A stretch of 64,000 nt of DNA, from NCBI RefSeq assembly GCF_006494425.1, contig NZ_VHIV01000006.1:1-64000 (forward strand), read 5' to 3'. The translations under genes and the position numbers were made by a program. The stretch comes from Bacillus dicomae (GTDB lineage: Bacteria; Bacillota; Bacilli; Bacillales; Bacillaceae_G). Shown piece after piece: positions 8,684-18,180 of this stretch. Each line of letters opens with the position of its first letter. Positions within the stretch are counted from its first letter, which is position 1. The notes beneath the pieces were generated by a model. It was not told where the DNA came from, made no database searches, and saw only the letters and a program-made list of their open reading frames with translations.

Positions 8684-10061
8684 AGCTCTTCCATTAGACT
8701 ATATTATTCAACATGCACAAGCACTATCAAAAGAAGATATACGAGATGATATTGTCGGAGATATTTATCGAACATCTGCAAGCATATGTAAAGAATCTGT
8801 TCAATATACAAATACGGATAAATTGTATCGTTCTGAAAAACTAGATAAAATTTTCACATCTCCAATCTGGGGATTCCCAATTATGCTCGGTATTTTATCT
8901 ATTATTTTTTATCTTACAATTGCAGGTGCTAACGTACCTTCTGATATGATTGCTGAGTTCTTCGGATGGGCCGAAGGATATTTAACATCTTGGTTCCAAA
9001 CAGCACATGCACCCGAATGGTTACATGGCATTTTAATACTTGGTTTATTCCGTGGTATCGGTGCTGTTATTAGCGTTATGTTACCACCTATGGCCATCTT
9101 TTTCCCTATGTTCGCACTATTAGAAAACTACGGATACTTACCACGAGTTGCGTTTAATATGGACCGCTTATTCAAACGCTCTGGTGCACACGGCAAACAA
9201 TCTTTAACAATGGCAATGGGATTCGGTTGTAATGCGGCAGCCATTATGTCAACACGTATTATTGAATCACCACGTGAACGTATGCTTGCAATCTTAACAA
9301 ACAACTTCGTTCCTTGTAACGGTCGCTGGCCTATGTTAATTTTAATGGCTTCATTATTTATGGCTGCTGGTTATACAGGTAGTATGCAAACATTGGTTAC
9401 TGCCGGCGTTGTAGTTGGAATGGTTGTAATTGGTATCGTTATGACATTAACCGTTTCTTGGGTACTATCAAAAACAGCTTTAAAAGGCGTTCCAACTCAC
9501 TACACACTTGAGTTACCGCCGTACCGTAAGCCAAAGGTTTGGAATACAATTGTGCGTGCAACACTCGATAAATCAGTCTATGTTTTAAAACGAGCTGTTG
9601 TTGTAGCTGCCCCTGCGGCTGCATTAACTTGGTTACTAGCTAATATTTTCATCGGTGACACAAGTCTACTTATGTATTTTGTAAACTTCCTAGATCCATT
9701 TGCTAAAATGTTAGGACTTGACGGCTTCATTCTAGCTGCGTTCATTCTTGGACTACCAGCGAATGAAATTGTTATCCCGATTTTATTAATGTCTTACTTA
9801 TCAACCGGAGCTTTAACTGAAATAGATGATTTTAATCAAATTAAAAATCTATTCTTAGAAAATGGTTGGACTTGGTTAACGGCGTTAAACACAATGTTGT
9901 TCTCACTTCTTCATTTCCCGTGTGGAACGACACTGGTTAACATATATAAAGAAACAAAAAGTACAAAATGGACATTCTTATCGTTTGCAATCCCTACCGT
10001 TATCGCCATTGTTGTGACATTCCTCTCTACACAATTGGTACATTGGTTAGGGCTTGTATAA
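8661..10061 (+). CDS. feoB: FeoB membrane half (Fe(II) permease)
   Basis: 466 residues beginning with the remainder of the GDI-like helices, followed by the FeoB transmembrane core. The conserved gate cysteines are present in MGFGCNAAAI and NFVPCNGRWP, with HFPCGTTL near the C-terminus. The start ATG is eight bases after AAGGGAGGT and overlaps the GTPase-half gene by 23 bases in the +1 frame. With 240 plus 466 residues the total equals a normal FeoB. It could be read as a frameshift, but the well-placed ribosome site argues for a real split. Confidence 0.85.
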   Translation: MESHSASKALPLDYIIQHAQALSKEDIRDDIVGDIYRTSASICKESVQYTNTDKLYRSEKLDKIFTSPIWGFPIMLGILSIIFYLTIAGANVPSDMIAEFFGWAEGYLTSWFQTAHAPEWLHGILILGLFRGIGAVISVMLPPMAIFFPMFALLENYGYLPRVAFNMDRLFKRSGAHGKQSLTMAMGFGCNAAAIMSTRIIESPRERMLAILTNNFVPCNGRWPMLILMASLFMAAGYTGSMQTLVTAGVVVGMVVIGIVMTLTVSWVLSKTALKGVPTHYTLELPPYRKPKVWNTIVRATLDKSVYVLKRAVVVAAPAAALTWLLANIFIGDTSLLMYFVNFLDPFAKMLGLDGFILAAFILGLPANEIVIPILLMSYLSTGALTEIDDFNQIKNLFLENGWTWLTALNTMLFSLLHFPCGTTLVNIYKETKSTKWTFLSFAIPTVIAIVVTFLSTQLVHWLGLV

Positions 10062-10106
10062 AGCAAAGCATACATAGAAGGTATCCCCCTTCATTTGCTT
10101 TGCGTG

Positions 10107-10140
10107 AAAGAAACCTGAAATCATTCAGGTTTCTTTTTTT
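10107..10140. terminator. Bidirectional terminator feoB / ger operon
   Basis: Stem GAAACCTGAA / TTCAGGTTTC with T-run to the right and A-run to the left, usable from both sides. An additional pair GCAAAGCA (10063) / TGCTTTGC (10095) lies between feoB and this hairpin. Confidence 0.75.
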
Positions 10141-10249
10141 CTTTCCACGGCTGCGCTCCGTACGTTGAAATTTTTTTATGAAGGAAATATATAGCCCCCG
10201 GAAGCACTGCCATCAATATCGTGCAACTAATCCCTAATCCAGTAAACAC
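10121..10249 (-). CDS. Possible 42-residue single-pass membrane protein
   Basis: A GTG-started ORF lying 11 bases after the gerLC stop, with AAGGTGAT as ribosome site. The product would have one hydrophobic helix (LGISCTILMAVLPGAIYFL) and a basic tail (KKISTYGAQPWKEKKKPE). Its TGA stop lies inside the shared terminator stem. Some GerA-type operons carry an extra small membrane D subunit; this ORF is shorter than those and has one helix rather than two, so the parallel is only suggestive. It may be non-coding. Confidence 0.4.
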   Translation of the reverse strand: MFTGLGISCTILMAVLPGAIYFLHKKISTYGAQPWKEKKKPE

Positions 10250-10260
10250 CTTTCATCACC

Positions 10261-11424
10261 TTACTTCACTCTCTTGGGTAAAGCTGAACCTGAGTGTTCA
10301 ATTGTCGGATGAACATGAACAGTAATTTCAGCATCACTAAAATAATTCTGACCTTGATCCCAATTCTTACTTATTTTTTTCCACTCTGTATAATTACGTC
10401 GCTTATATACTTCCCCTAATTCTAATACATCTACCTTATATTTTTTTTGAACAAGCTTAATCGATTTTTGGATGCGCTTCTCCATTTCCTCCGAGATGTT
10501 TTTCTTTAATCGCTTTTCACTCATAATTTGTTTATGATCACTAAAATGCAACTCAGCCAATGTCCCTTCCAAAGATAAGTGGATATCAAACTTAGGTTTT
10601 GTAGCCTTTTCTGTAGATACTTTAATCTTTCGGCGCATCTTATGAATTTCATATGTAATAAGCTGACCATTTTTACGTATAGTAAAAAAACCTCCAATTT
10701 TTTTACCTATTATATAGTTAATTCCTAATGTTTCTTCCCCACTCAAACTGCCTACACACTTATTATCCTTCCCACGAAACAGCGCCGCTCCGTTCATTTG
10801 TACCCCTTGCTTTGTTAATTCAAGAATAGGTAATACAAAACTTCGGTTAGAAATCATCTTTTCCTGAACTTCACCAATTCTTGCAGCCTCAATCATTTGA
10901 GCATTTTTCGGAGGATGTTCAGCTAACATATCAATATACTGCGCCGGTAAATTTTCAGGCTTGGCACTTTGTTTTAAAATCGCTTCTGCATTTTTCTTAG
11001 AAACGAACAAACGAATATTTCTTCGCATCTCATGATCACGAATATATACATCTAACGTATTTTGCAAAACATACGGATTCGCCAGTAATTCTTCCGAAAA
11101 AATAATCACTTGTATATGCGGAAAAAATAATGTTCGACTAATTTTTTTAGCAATAATTCGGATTTGCTCAAAGACACTATCTGCTTTCGCACTCACATTA
11201 ATATAATTTTCACTATCTCCACCACCTTGTCCACTTTGTTGTACTAACCTAGGAAGCACCATCTGATACGTCCCTTTCATAATTGGGTTCGATTGTTTTT
11301 TTTTCACAATATCATAAGCTGCGCCTACTACAAATCCTCTTTCTTCTATTTCTTCTAGCTCAGAGCACCCACTTATAGATCCCGCTAAAACCATAACCAT
11401 TATAATTTTAAGAAGGTGTTTCAT
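10261..11424 (-). CDS. gerLC: Germinant receptor C subunit (GerLC-like lipoprotein)
   Basis: 387 residues with a lipoprotein signal and lipobox [22 protein letters not shown], the typical N-terminus of Ger(x)C proteins. It anchors to the outer face of the spore inner membrane and forms the germinant receptor with the A and B subunits. I chose the ATG at 11424, which is spaced correctly from AGAAGGA; a start three codons earlier has no room. It overlaps gerLB by 17 bases. The L assignment rests on remembered gene order in B. cereus; the C-subunit family call itself is secure. Confidence 0.85.
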   Translation of the reverse strand: MKHLLKIIMVMVLAGSISGCSELEEIEERGFVVGAAYDIVKKKQSNPIMKGTYQMVLPRLVQQSGQGGGDSENYINVSAKADSVFEQIRIIAKKISRTLFFPHIQVIIFSEELLANPYVLQNTLDVYIRDHEMRRNIRLFVSKKNAEAILKQSAKPENLPAQYIDMLAEHPPKNAQMIEAARIGEVQEKMISNRSFVLPILELTKQGVQMNGAALFRGKDNKCVGSLSGEETLGINYIIGKKIGGFFTIRKNGQLITYEIHKMRRKIKVSTEKATKPKFDIHLSLEGTLAELHFSDHKQIMSEKRLKKNISEEMEKRIQKSIKLVQKKYKVDVLELGEVYKRRNYTEWKKISKNWDQGQNYFSDAEITVHVHPTIEHSGSALPKRVK

Positions 11425-12532
11425 TTCTACCATTCCTTCTTTTTATTTTATATACAATAAAAACCAACAAAGGCGCTAACACGACAAAACCCATATCTAT
11501 CCAAGCTAAATAAGTTCCGTAATTTGACAATTCCTTCAAACTACTAGGTATCATATTCACCATAAAAATAATCGGGGCACTTACAAAAATGAAAATATGT
11601 TTCTTAACTTTTGGAAACATAGCACAAAATAATAAAGAGGCGACATCATAATACATTGCAGTAGTGTTATAAATAGTAATAATCCAAGTAGTGAAAAAAA
11701 TCGCATCAAATCTTTCTAAAAACCCTCCTCCAATTTCAATTTCTTTCCCTAGTTCAATTGTTGGATATGTCAATCCACGGGTTGTCATATATGTAAAAAC
11801 ACTAATACAAGTTACATAAATTAAAATGTAAGACAACACGTTTACTATTACTGATTTTGCAACTGCCATTGGCGCTTTTTTCGCTGTCTTATCATTCAGC
11901 AACACAGCATAGAATAAAGCTACCTCAAATCCAATAAACGTAAAGATAGAATTTTTAACACCAACTGCATATTGACTAATATTCGTTTGAAAAGCTGGTA
12001 GTAAATTATTTATCTCCATTAAGTTTATATTCAATAAAGAAAGAAGCACTATCGCAATTAAAACAATGGGTAAGAATAGAACATTTAACCTTAATAAGGC
12101 CGCTCTTGATCCTGCTACTCCATAAATAACAACTAATAAGAAGAAGAAAGACAGTAGTTGTATTGGTGTATCACTAAATAAATACGTTTGGGAAATGACT
12201 GAAATCACTCGCGATTCATATGCTGTCAAAGCAGCAAACGTTAATACTAAAATACTACTAATTGTGTATGCAACAGGCTTTGTCAAATGCGCACTTGTAT
12301 ATTGAACAAAGTTTTGTTTCGGAAATAAAATAGCTACCCTCGTTACAAACCAACCTAAAACTGCACAAACCAATCCACCCAAAAGTAAAATAATCCAACC
12401 GTCCGAAAATAAAGTTTGGTTAGCAATATCTCTCGGCATAGACAACGCCCCTATGCCAATGATGGTCGACGATACTGCAAACCCAATTTCCCGAGATCCA
12501 ATCTCTTCATCGCCATACTCAAATGGTTTCAA
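11408..12532 (-). CDS. gerLB: Germinant receptor B subunit (GerLB-like permease)
   Basis: 374 residues, about ten hydrophobic helices, of the spore-germination branch of the APC transporter superfamily ([26 protein letters not shown] at the first helix). It is thought to bind the small-molecule germinant. The start is TTG directly after the gerLA stop, with AAGGAGCG as ribosome site, so translation is probably coupled. Confidence 0.87.
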   Translation of the reverse strand: MKPFEYGDEEIGSREIGFAVSSTIIGIGALSMPRDIANQTLFSDGWIILLLGGLVCAVLGWFVTRVAILFPKQNFVQYTSAHLTKPVAYTISSILVLTFAALTAYESRVISVISQTYLFSDTPIQLLSFFFLLVVIYGVAGSRAALLRLNVLFLPIVLIAIVLLSLLNINLMEINNLLPAFQTNISQYAVGVKNSIFTFIGFEVALFYAVLLNDKTAKKAPMAVAKSVIVNVLSYILIYVTCISVFTYMTTRGLTYPTIELGKEIEIGGGFLERFDAIFFTTWIITIYNTTAMYYDVASLLFCAMFPKVKKHIFIFVSAPIIFMVNMIPSSLKELSNYGTYLAWIDMGFVVLAPLLVFIVYKIKRRNGRNETPS

Positions 12533-14002
12533 TTATTTTCGCTCCTTTGAACGTATTGTAGGATCCTTCGTTTGTAAATATTCTGGTCTCTCTTTCAACA
12601 TTGATTTTGGCAAACGAATAAGCTCTTCTTTCCAATCTTTATAAAAAGCTGGAGCTATAGGTGTTGTATAAGGAATACCAACACTCTTCAAATTCGTAAT
12701 ATGAACTGCAAGTGCAATAAGCGCTAAAATAATTCCATACAAACCAAAAGCAGTCGCCGCTAACACAAAGACGAAAAGTAAAATACGAAACGTAATCGTA
12801 ATGCTATATACAGGGAGAGAAAAGGTAGCAATAGCTGTAACCGCAATAATAATAACTAAAAATGGATTTACAATTCCTGCGTTCACCGCTGCTTCTCCAA
12901 TTACAAGCCCACCTACAATCCCAATCGTTTGCCCCATCGGTTTCGGCAACCTAATTCCTGCTTCTCGTATTAATTCCATCGTTAATGCCATCATTAATGT
13001 TTCTATATAGGCAGGAAATGGAACGCCCTCTCTTGCCCCAGCAATTGAATAAGCCAGTTTTGAAGGAATAAGTCCTTGATGATATGAGACGAGCGCTACA
13101 TACATCGCCGGCATTAAAACCGCAACTATACCAGAACCCATCCTCAAAATTCTTAATAAAGTCCCTATTACCCAACGCTCATAATGATCTTCCACAGATT
13201 GAAAAATATCAACAAATACTAGCGGAGCTATAAGAGCAAACGGTGAACCATCCACCAAAATAGCTGCCTTTCCTTTCGTTAATGAGGCCACAATATTATC
13301 AGGTCTTTCCGTATTCAAAAACTGCGGAAACGGTGACAAATTATTATCTTGAATTAATTGCTCAATCGTACCCGTCTCAAAAACGACATCTGTCACTATG
13401 GATTGAAGACGCCGATCTAGCTCTTTTACAATGTAAGGATTAATAATGTCTTCTATATATACTAAAGTCACTTCTTTTTGGGATCTCTTTCCCATAATAT
13501 AAGATTGAAATCTCAGTTTGGGATCACGTAAGCTACGGCGAATTAATACTTTATTCACGTTAATATCTTCATTTAATCCAATCCTCGGTCCACGTATTAA
13601 ATCTTCTGTTACTGGCGGTTCTAAACTTCTTTTTTCCCAAGCTCTACTATTAATCACAATAGCAGTTTGAATATTATCAATTATTATGACCGTATCTCCC
13701 GCCAAGATTGCATTCATAATATCTGGGAATGTCGTCTTCACTCCCACTTCTGCAATAGAAATAAAACGGTCCAATAACGTTTGAACAACAGCTTCTTCTT
13801 TTTGTACTTCTTCATATTGAAGTGTACGAACTACATATTTATAAACATTATCCTTATCTGTTAACCCACATAAAAAAATTACGGCACAGCGTGTAAAACT
13901 ACCAGCAAGGACAACTTCTCTAATTGTTAAATCATTAGGTGAACCTAACTCTTCCCTAATTTCTTTCATAACTTCAAACAAATTACCTTTTAACTCTAAC
14001 AA
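12533..14002 (-). CDS. gerLA: Germinant receptor A subunit (GerLA-like)
   Basis: 489 residues: hydrophilic N-terminal domain (about 1-240), then five or six membrane helices (about 245-440), and a cytoplasmic tail, as in GerAA proteins. The motif SPFPQFLNTERPD and the run GAREGVPFPAYIETLMMALTMELIREAGIRLPKP around the central helices are family hallmarks. The start is TTG behind AGGTGGGGGAA. First gene of the receptor operon; expression in the forespore under sigma-G is expected from the family, but I could not fix a promoter. Confidence 0.87.
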   Translation of the reverse strand: MLELKGNLFEVMKEIREELGSPNDLTIREVVLAGSFTRCAVIFLCGLTDKDNVYKYVVRTLQYEEVQKEEAVVQTLLDRFISIAEVGVKTTFPDIMNAILAGDTVIIIDNIQTAIVINSRAWEKRSLEPPVTEDLIRGPRIGLNEDINVNKVLIRRSLRDPKLRFQSYIMGKRSQKEVTLVYIEDIINPYIVKELDRRLQSIVTDVVFETGTIEQLIQDNNLSPFPQFLNTERPDNIVASLTKGKAAILVDGSPFALIAPLVFVDIFQSVEDHYERWVIGTLLRILRMGSGIVAVLMPAMYVALVSYHQGLIPSKLAYSIAGAREGVPFPAYIETLMMALTMELIREAGIRLPKPMGQTIGIVGGLVIGEAAVNAGIVNPFLVIIIAVTAIATFSLPVYSITITFRILLFVFVLAATAFGLYGIILALIALAVHITNLKSVGIPYTTPIAPAFYKDWKEELIRLPKSMLKERPEYLQTKDPTIRSKERK

Positions 14003-14069
14003 ATTCCCCCACCTAACTTCCTTTTTAACAAGTTTTTAGTTAGATTCCGCTAATAGAAGAAAATATATA

Positions 14070-14104
14070 CAAAAAAGAGCTATCCCTTTTCAAAGATAGC
14101 TCTA
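14070..14104 (-). terminator. Terminator of the amidohydrolase-yhjC-yhjB operon
   Basis: Stem AGAGCTATC / GATAGCTCT followed on the minus strand by six T residues. Confidence 0.8.
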
Positions 14105-14113
14105 GCACATTGA

Positions 14114-15586
14114 TTATTTCTCTACTATTATATTGTCTGTCTTTATAGACACATTTTTCGTGAACCCGCTAACGATAAACATCACAATCATATTCATTAA
14201 CAATGCGACTATACCTACATTTAAATCTTTTATATATTGAGGGAAACTTGGAAACATCGTAGCTATAGTTGAACCAGATAAAGTAATATACGCGACCACT
14301 AACACCCCAATCCCCATCCCTGCAATTGCCCCTTGCTTCGTAATAACCTGACGTGGAAACAAACTACATACAAGTGCAGGGAAAAGTTGTGTCACTATAC
14401 TATATCCCATTAAAAGAAGTGCTCCTATCGTTTCTCCACCTTTAAAAGTGAACAAAACCGCTACAAGCGTTACTACAGGAACAAATAATTTCGCCACTTT
14501 TGCAACTTGTCGATCTGAAGCAGATGGGACCATTGTCCGGTAAATATTTTTCGCTAATAATGTAGAAGCTGCCATGACAAGCATAGAACCCGGAACTAAT
14601 GCTGTTAAAACGCCAGCACTACCAATAACCCCAATAAACCAAGGATCAAAAGTTTTAAGAGCCAAGCGGAATAAGGAAAGGTCTACATCTCCCCCCTTTA
14701 ATCCAGGAACTTGTAAGATAGCTGCAAACCCTGCAAAGAACACGAAAAGTAATACTAACGAATACAGTGGCATAATTGCCGCATTTTTACGAAATACTTT
14801 TTCATTTTTTGCAGAGAAAGCAGAGGCGAATGTATGGGGCCACATATAGAAACCGAGAGCTGTTAATACAATAGTAGAAACAAACCAAGAAATGCTCATT
14901 CCCTCATCAGGTAAAGATAAAAATCCTGGTTTCGCTGCTTCTACAGCTTCAAACATCGGCTGAAATCCTCCATAATAATGATACGGTAAATATATACCTA
15001 AAAACATAACGATAAATAGTATCATAATATCCTTCAAAGCCGCCGTCCAAGCAGAGCCATGTATACCTGAAACCATTACATATATCGTTATAACAATTGC
15101 ACCAATCCACACTGCAATAACTGGTGATACCCTTCCGTAAGATGCTTCTGAAACAATAATGCCTAATCCTTTTAACTGTAAAACAAGGTACGGGATAATC
15201 GAAATAACTCCAATAATAGAAACGATAATACCAAGTGTTTGACTCTTATATTTCTTCACAAAAAAATCCGATTGCGAAACAAGATTATGCTCTTTCGCAT
15301 ACTTCCAAATTGGAGGTAATAAAAAATAGGATAAAAGATACGCTAACGCGCCATACCCTAAAATATAAAAGGTAGGTGCACCTTTACTATACGCCCATCC
15401 ACTTCCCCCTAAAAATGTGAATGTCGTATAAATTTCACCTGCCATAAGAAGAAAAACAAAAATCGTTCCAAAACCTCTCCCACCAACTGACCATTGTTCT
15501 AAATTCATATCTTTTCCATGTTGTGCCCGGATTCCTAAAAATAGTGCGAGAAGCAAAAATAAAATAATGATAAGTAAAGCGGTCAT
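14114..15586 (-). CDS. Sodium:solute symporter (YhjB-like)
   Basis: 490 residues, about thirteen membrane helices, sodium/solute symporter family (GGRGFGTIFVFLLMAGEIYTTFTFLG at helix 2). Substrate is not evident; relatives carry pantothenate, proline or short-chain organic acids. It overlaps the upstream small gene by four bases (ATGA). With the upstream M20 peptidase it may import the product or precursor of that enzyme. The same gene pair with a small DUF3311 protein occurs in B. subtilis as yhjC-yhjB. Confidence 0.85.
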   Translation of the reverse strand: MTALLIIILFLLLALFLGIRAQHGKDMNLEQWSVGGRGFGTIFVFLLMAGEIYTTFTFLGGSGWAYSKGAPTFYILGYGALAYLLSYFLLPPIWKYAKEHNLVSQSDFFVKKYKSQTLGIIVSIIGVISIIPYLVLQLKGLGIIVSEASYGRVSPVIAVWIGAIVITIYVMVSGIHGSAWTAALKDIMILFIVMFLGIYLPYHYYGGFQPMFEAVEAAKPGFLSLPDEGMSISWFVSTIVLTALGFYMWPHTFASAFSAKNEKVFRKNAAIMPLYSLVLLFVFFAGFAAILQVPGLKGGDVDLSLFRLALKTFDPWFIGVIGSAGVLTALVPGSMLVMAASTLLAKNIYRTMVPSASDRQVAKVAKLFVPVVTLVAVLFTFKGGETIGALLLMGYSIVTQLFPALVCSLFPRQVITKQGAIAGMGIGVLVVAYITLSGSTIATMFPSFPQYIKDLNVGIVALLMNMIVMFIVSGFTKNVSIKTDNIIVEK

Positions 15587-15780
15587 TTTACATCCCCCTT
15601 ATTAGCAGGATCAAATACATACACAATCCCCATACAAAGAGACGTAATGAGCACTGATAATAATACCCAAAATAATAAAAATGGCATCCCTAATATGTAA
15701 GGAGTAACTGAATTCGCAAATATCGGCCCAACAACTAAACAAAAAACTGGAATAAGTGCTAGTACGTGTATTTTCTTCAT
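15583..15780 (-). CDS. DUF3311 small membrane protein (YhjC-like)
   Basis: 65 residues with two hydrophobic helices (LALIPVFCLVVGPIFA and FLLFWVLLSVLITSLCMGIVYVF). DUF3311 proteins are habitually encoded just before a sodium:solute symporter and probably form an accessory subunit. It starts one base after the amidohydrolase stop, the ribosome site being within that gene end, and it overlaps the symporter start. Confidence 0.8.
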   Translation of the reverse strand: MKKIHVLALIPVFCLVVGPIFANSVTPYILGMPFLLFWVLLSVLITSLCMGIVYVFDPANKGDVK

Positions 15781-15781
15781 C

Positions 15782-16957
15782 TCATTCTCCTTTACTTATA
15801 AAATTCATAATGGATGATACAAAAACTTCCACGCCAATCGGTAATGCATCTTCATCAATCGTAAAACGAGGGTGATGGTGAGGATATATAATTCCTTTCT
15901 CTTTATTTCCCGCTCCGATAAAAAAGAATGTCCCTGGCGCCTTTTGTAAAAACGCTGAAAAATCTTCCCCAGCCATCGTCGGCTGTAAACGAGTAACTCG
16001 TTCCCTTCCATAAAGCTGTAATGCCGTTTGCTCAATAATCCCTGTAACTTCATAATCATTTACTACTGGTCGATATCCATATTCATACGAAAACGTATAT
16101 CCCGCTCCGTAAGCACCCGTTACATGCTTCACAATCCGCTCAATCCTTTTCTCTGTTTCTTCTCGCAACTCATGCCTTAAACTCCGCACTGTCCCTTCAA
16201 TCTCCGCTTGTTCTGGAATCACATTATGGGTTGTCCCAGCGTGAAATTGTGTAACGGATACTACAAGGGAATCTAACGGGTTCGTGAGGCGAGATACAAT
16301 TTGCTGAATTTGCGCAACAACTTGTGTGCCGATGGCAATACTATCAACCGTTTCATGAGGGATTCCAGCATGTCCACCTTTTCCTTCTATCGTAATTTTA
16401 AAAACATCTGGTGCAGCCATTGCAGGACCATAAATTACGCCAACTTTCCCAACCTCTAACGACGCCCAAAGGTGAGCACCAATAATATAATCCACACCTT
16501 CCATTACACCTGCTGCAACCATTTCCTCTGCACCACCAGGAAAGTTTTCTTCAGCATGTTGGAATAGAAAACGAATTTCTCCTTTAATCTTCTCTCTTTC
16601 TTCTACTAATTTATGTACGACTCCAAGTAATATCGCTATATGTCCATCATGGCCACATGCATGCATCACACCCGGATATGTAGAAATAAATTCAAACTCA
16701 TTTTCTTCATGAATAGGAAGAGCATCCATGTCAGCTCGAACCGCAACTATTTTCCCCGGCTGTTTACCAATCAACCTTGCCATTACACTATATTTAGTAG
16801 GTCTTGATACTTCCAAACATGGGATTTTCCGAAGTATATCGAATACAAACTGTGATGTTTTTTCTTCTTGAAAAGATAGCTCTGGATACTTATGAAAATG
16901 CCTTCTCCACTCAATCAATTGATTTTTCGACAAAACCAGTTCCTTCGCAACATCCAT
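15782..16957 (-). CDS. M20-family amidohydrolase (N-acyl amino acid/hippurate hydrolase type)
   Basis: 391 residues. Metal-site motifs of the M20D amidohydrolases are present: ADMDALPIHE, MHACGHDGH, and HAEENFPGGAEEM, plus a dimerisation domain and C-terminal ligand histidines (HHHPRF). It likely hydrolyses N-acylated or aromatic-conjugated amino acids in the cytoplasm. The start at 16957 has GGGGAG upstream; the longer reading frame has none. It heads a three-gene operon with a symporter. Confidence 0.85.
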   Translation of the reverse strand: MDVAKELVLSKNQLIEWRRHFHKYPELSFQEEKTSQFVFDILRKIPCLEVSRPTKYSVMARLIGKQPGKIVAVRADMDALPIHEENEFEFISTYPGVMHACGHDGHIAILLGVVHKLVEEREKIKGEIRFLFQHAEENFPGGAEEMVAAGVMEGVDYIIGAHLWASLEVGKVGVIYGPAMAAPDVFKITIEGKGGHAGIPHETVDSIAIGTQVVAQIQQIVSRLTNPLDSLVVSVTQFHAGTTHNVIPEQAEIEGTVRSLRHELREETEKRIERIVKHVTGAYGAGYTFSYEYGYRPVVNDYEVTGIIEQTALQLYGRERVTRLQPTMAGEDFSAFLQKAPGTFFFIGAGNKEKGIIYPHHHPRFTIDEDALPIGVEVFVSSIMNFISKGE

Positions 16958-17056
16958 TTCTCTTCTCCCCTTCTTCACCAAGTTAAATGTTATTATAACG
17001 TGAATTGTCAACTTTTAAAAGAATCTTCTGAATTTTCTATTATAATAATTTAAAAA

Positions 17057-17086
17057 TAAAAAGCCATCAAAAAGATGGCTTTTTCA
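17057..17086 (-). terminator. Terminator of the C39-like peptidase gene
   Basis: AAAAAGCCATC / GATGGCTTTTT hairpin directly after the stop codon at 17090. Confidence 0.8.
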
Positions 17087-17089
17087 TTA

Positions 17090-17800
17090 TTATAAAATAG
17101 TAATCGCTTGTTTCCCCATTTGCTCCCACGCTTTCTCAAACTCTGCTCGCGGAACAGCGAAACGTGGATTATTTTTTAGAGGATCATTTACATATACAAA
17201 GTTTTGATCGTATCCAACCACTACTACACTATGCTCAAAATATGTAATTTTCACTTTACCAGAACTTGTATTCCATGTTTCAAAACTGCTTTCAGCTAGC
17301 GGCTTAAGCGTTGTATTAATAATAACCCATACTGGAGAACCAGAACTAATTACCTTATATACATCTTTCACTTCTCTATCTGTTAAATTAATTACTTTTT
17401 CAGGAACATATTTTTCTGCTAGATTAAAGATTGGTTTATTGTATACACCATATCCTGGTTCAGCTTTCGTATAAATATTTCCAACGAATCCCTCATAAGG
17501 ATTTCCACGCAAACCATTTTGTTCAAATGGAACACGATGAATTTCACTAGCAAGTTGCATCTTATCTACTTGCACACCTTTATATTGTAGCAACATAGCT
17601 AAGCTTGTCACTTCACATCCACGAGGTAATTCTGGTAACTGCTTTATAAACGGAACATTTTCAATCATAGCCGCTTCTTTCATTTCAGAAAGAAGATCTA
17701 AGCGTAGCACTTGTGCCTTTTGTATAATCTTATCTTTCCCTATAAAAAACGCTGCAGCAAATATAATTCCAAAAACAAAAAGATATTTTAACTTTTTCAT
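17090..17800 (-). CDS. Exported C39-like cysteine peptidase (YvpB family)
   Basis: 236 residues with an N-terminal membrane/signal segment (KLKYLFVFGIIFAAAFFIG). The papain-like C39 catalytic residues are visible: cysteine in RGCEVTSLAMLL, histidine in YFEHSVVVVGYD and the following VNDP. Probably a surface-anchored peptidase or amidase of unknown substrate. The ATG at 17800 is preferred over the TTG three codons upstream, which is only two bases from GGAG. Confidence 0.8.
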   Translation of the reverse strand: MKKLKYLFVFGIIFAAAFFIGKDKIIQKAQVLRLDLLSEMKEAAMIENVPFIKQLPELPRGCEVTSLAMLLQYKGVQVDKMQLASEIHRVPFEQNGLRGNPYEGFVGNIYTKAEPGYGVYNKPIFNLAEKYVPEKVINLTDREVKDVYKVISSGSPVWVIINTTLKPLAESSFETWNTSSGKVKITYFEHSVVVVGYDQNFVYVNDPLKNNPRFAVPRAEFEKAWEQMGKQAITIL

Positions 17801-18180
17801 TTTAAACAAAACTCCATTAATTATTATTTTACAGACATACCTCCTACCATTGTACCTTTCTTCTTACTAGTTTGCTAGAAAGATTCTGTGAATTATTGTT
17901 CACAACTACACCGTTATAAAATTCTAATTATTTTTAATAAAAAGAAAAAACAATATACTTTTTAGCAACATTTTGCTAAAATCAAAATTATTAACATAGT
18001 GAAGATATCACCTTGTTAATAAAAACATTCTTAGAGTATTTAGTCATAGTTCGTTTTTTTACATACTCCATTCATTTCATAGCAAATAAACTGAGTATGT
18101 GTCACATCCCCCACTAGTGATTAAAAACTCGGAATGAAAACCAGTTAACACATATAAGAAAATAGCGGGGTGAGGGGCAT
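17801..18180. other. Intergenic region upstream of RocE-like permease
   Basis: Divergent promoter region between the C39-like peptidase and the permease. It contains the palindrome TTTTAGCAA-CATT-TTGCTAAAA (17960-17981) and a wider pair ACATACTC/GAGTATGT (18060-18100). No riboswitch or T-box was recognised. Confidence 0.5.
17960..17981. promoter_or_regulatory. Palindrome, candidate operator
   Basis: Perfect 9-base arms TTTTAGCAA / TTGCTAAAA separated by CATT, about 200 bases upstream of the permease and 160 bases upstream of the divergent peptidase. The symmetrical shape suits a dimeric repressor; the protein is unknown. Confidence 0.35.
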
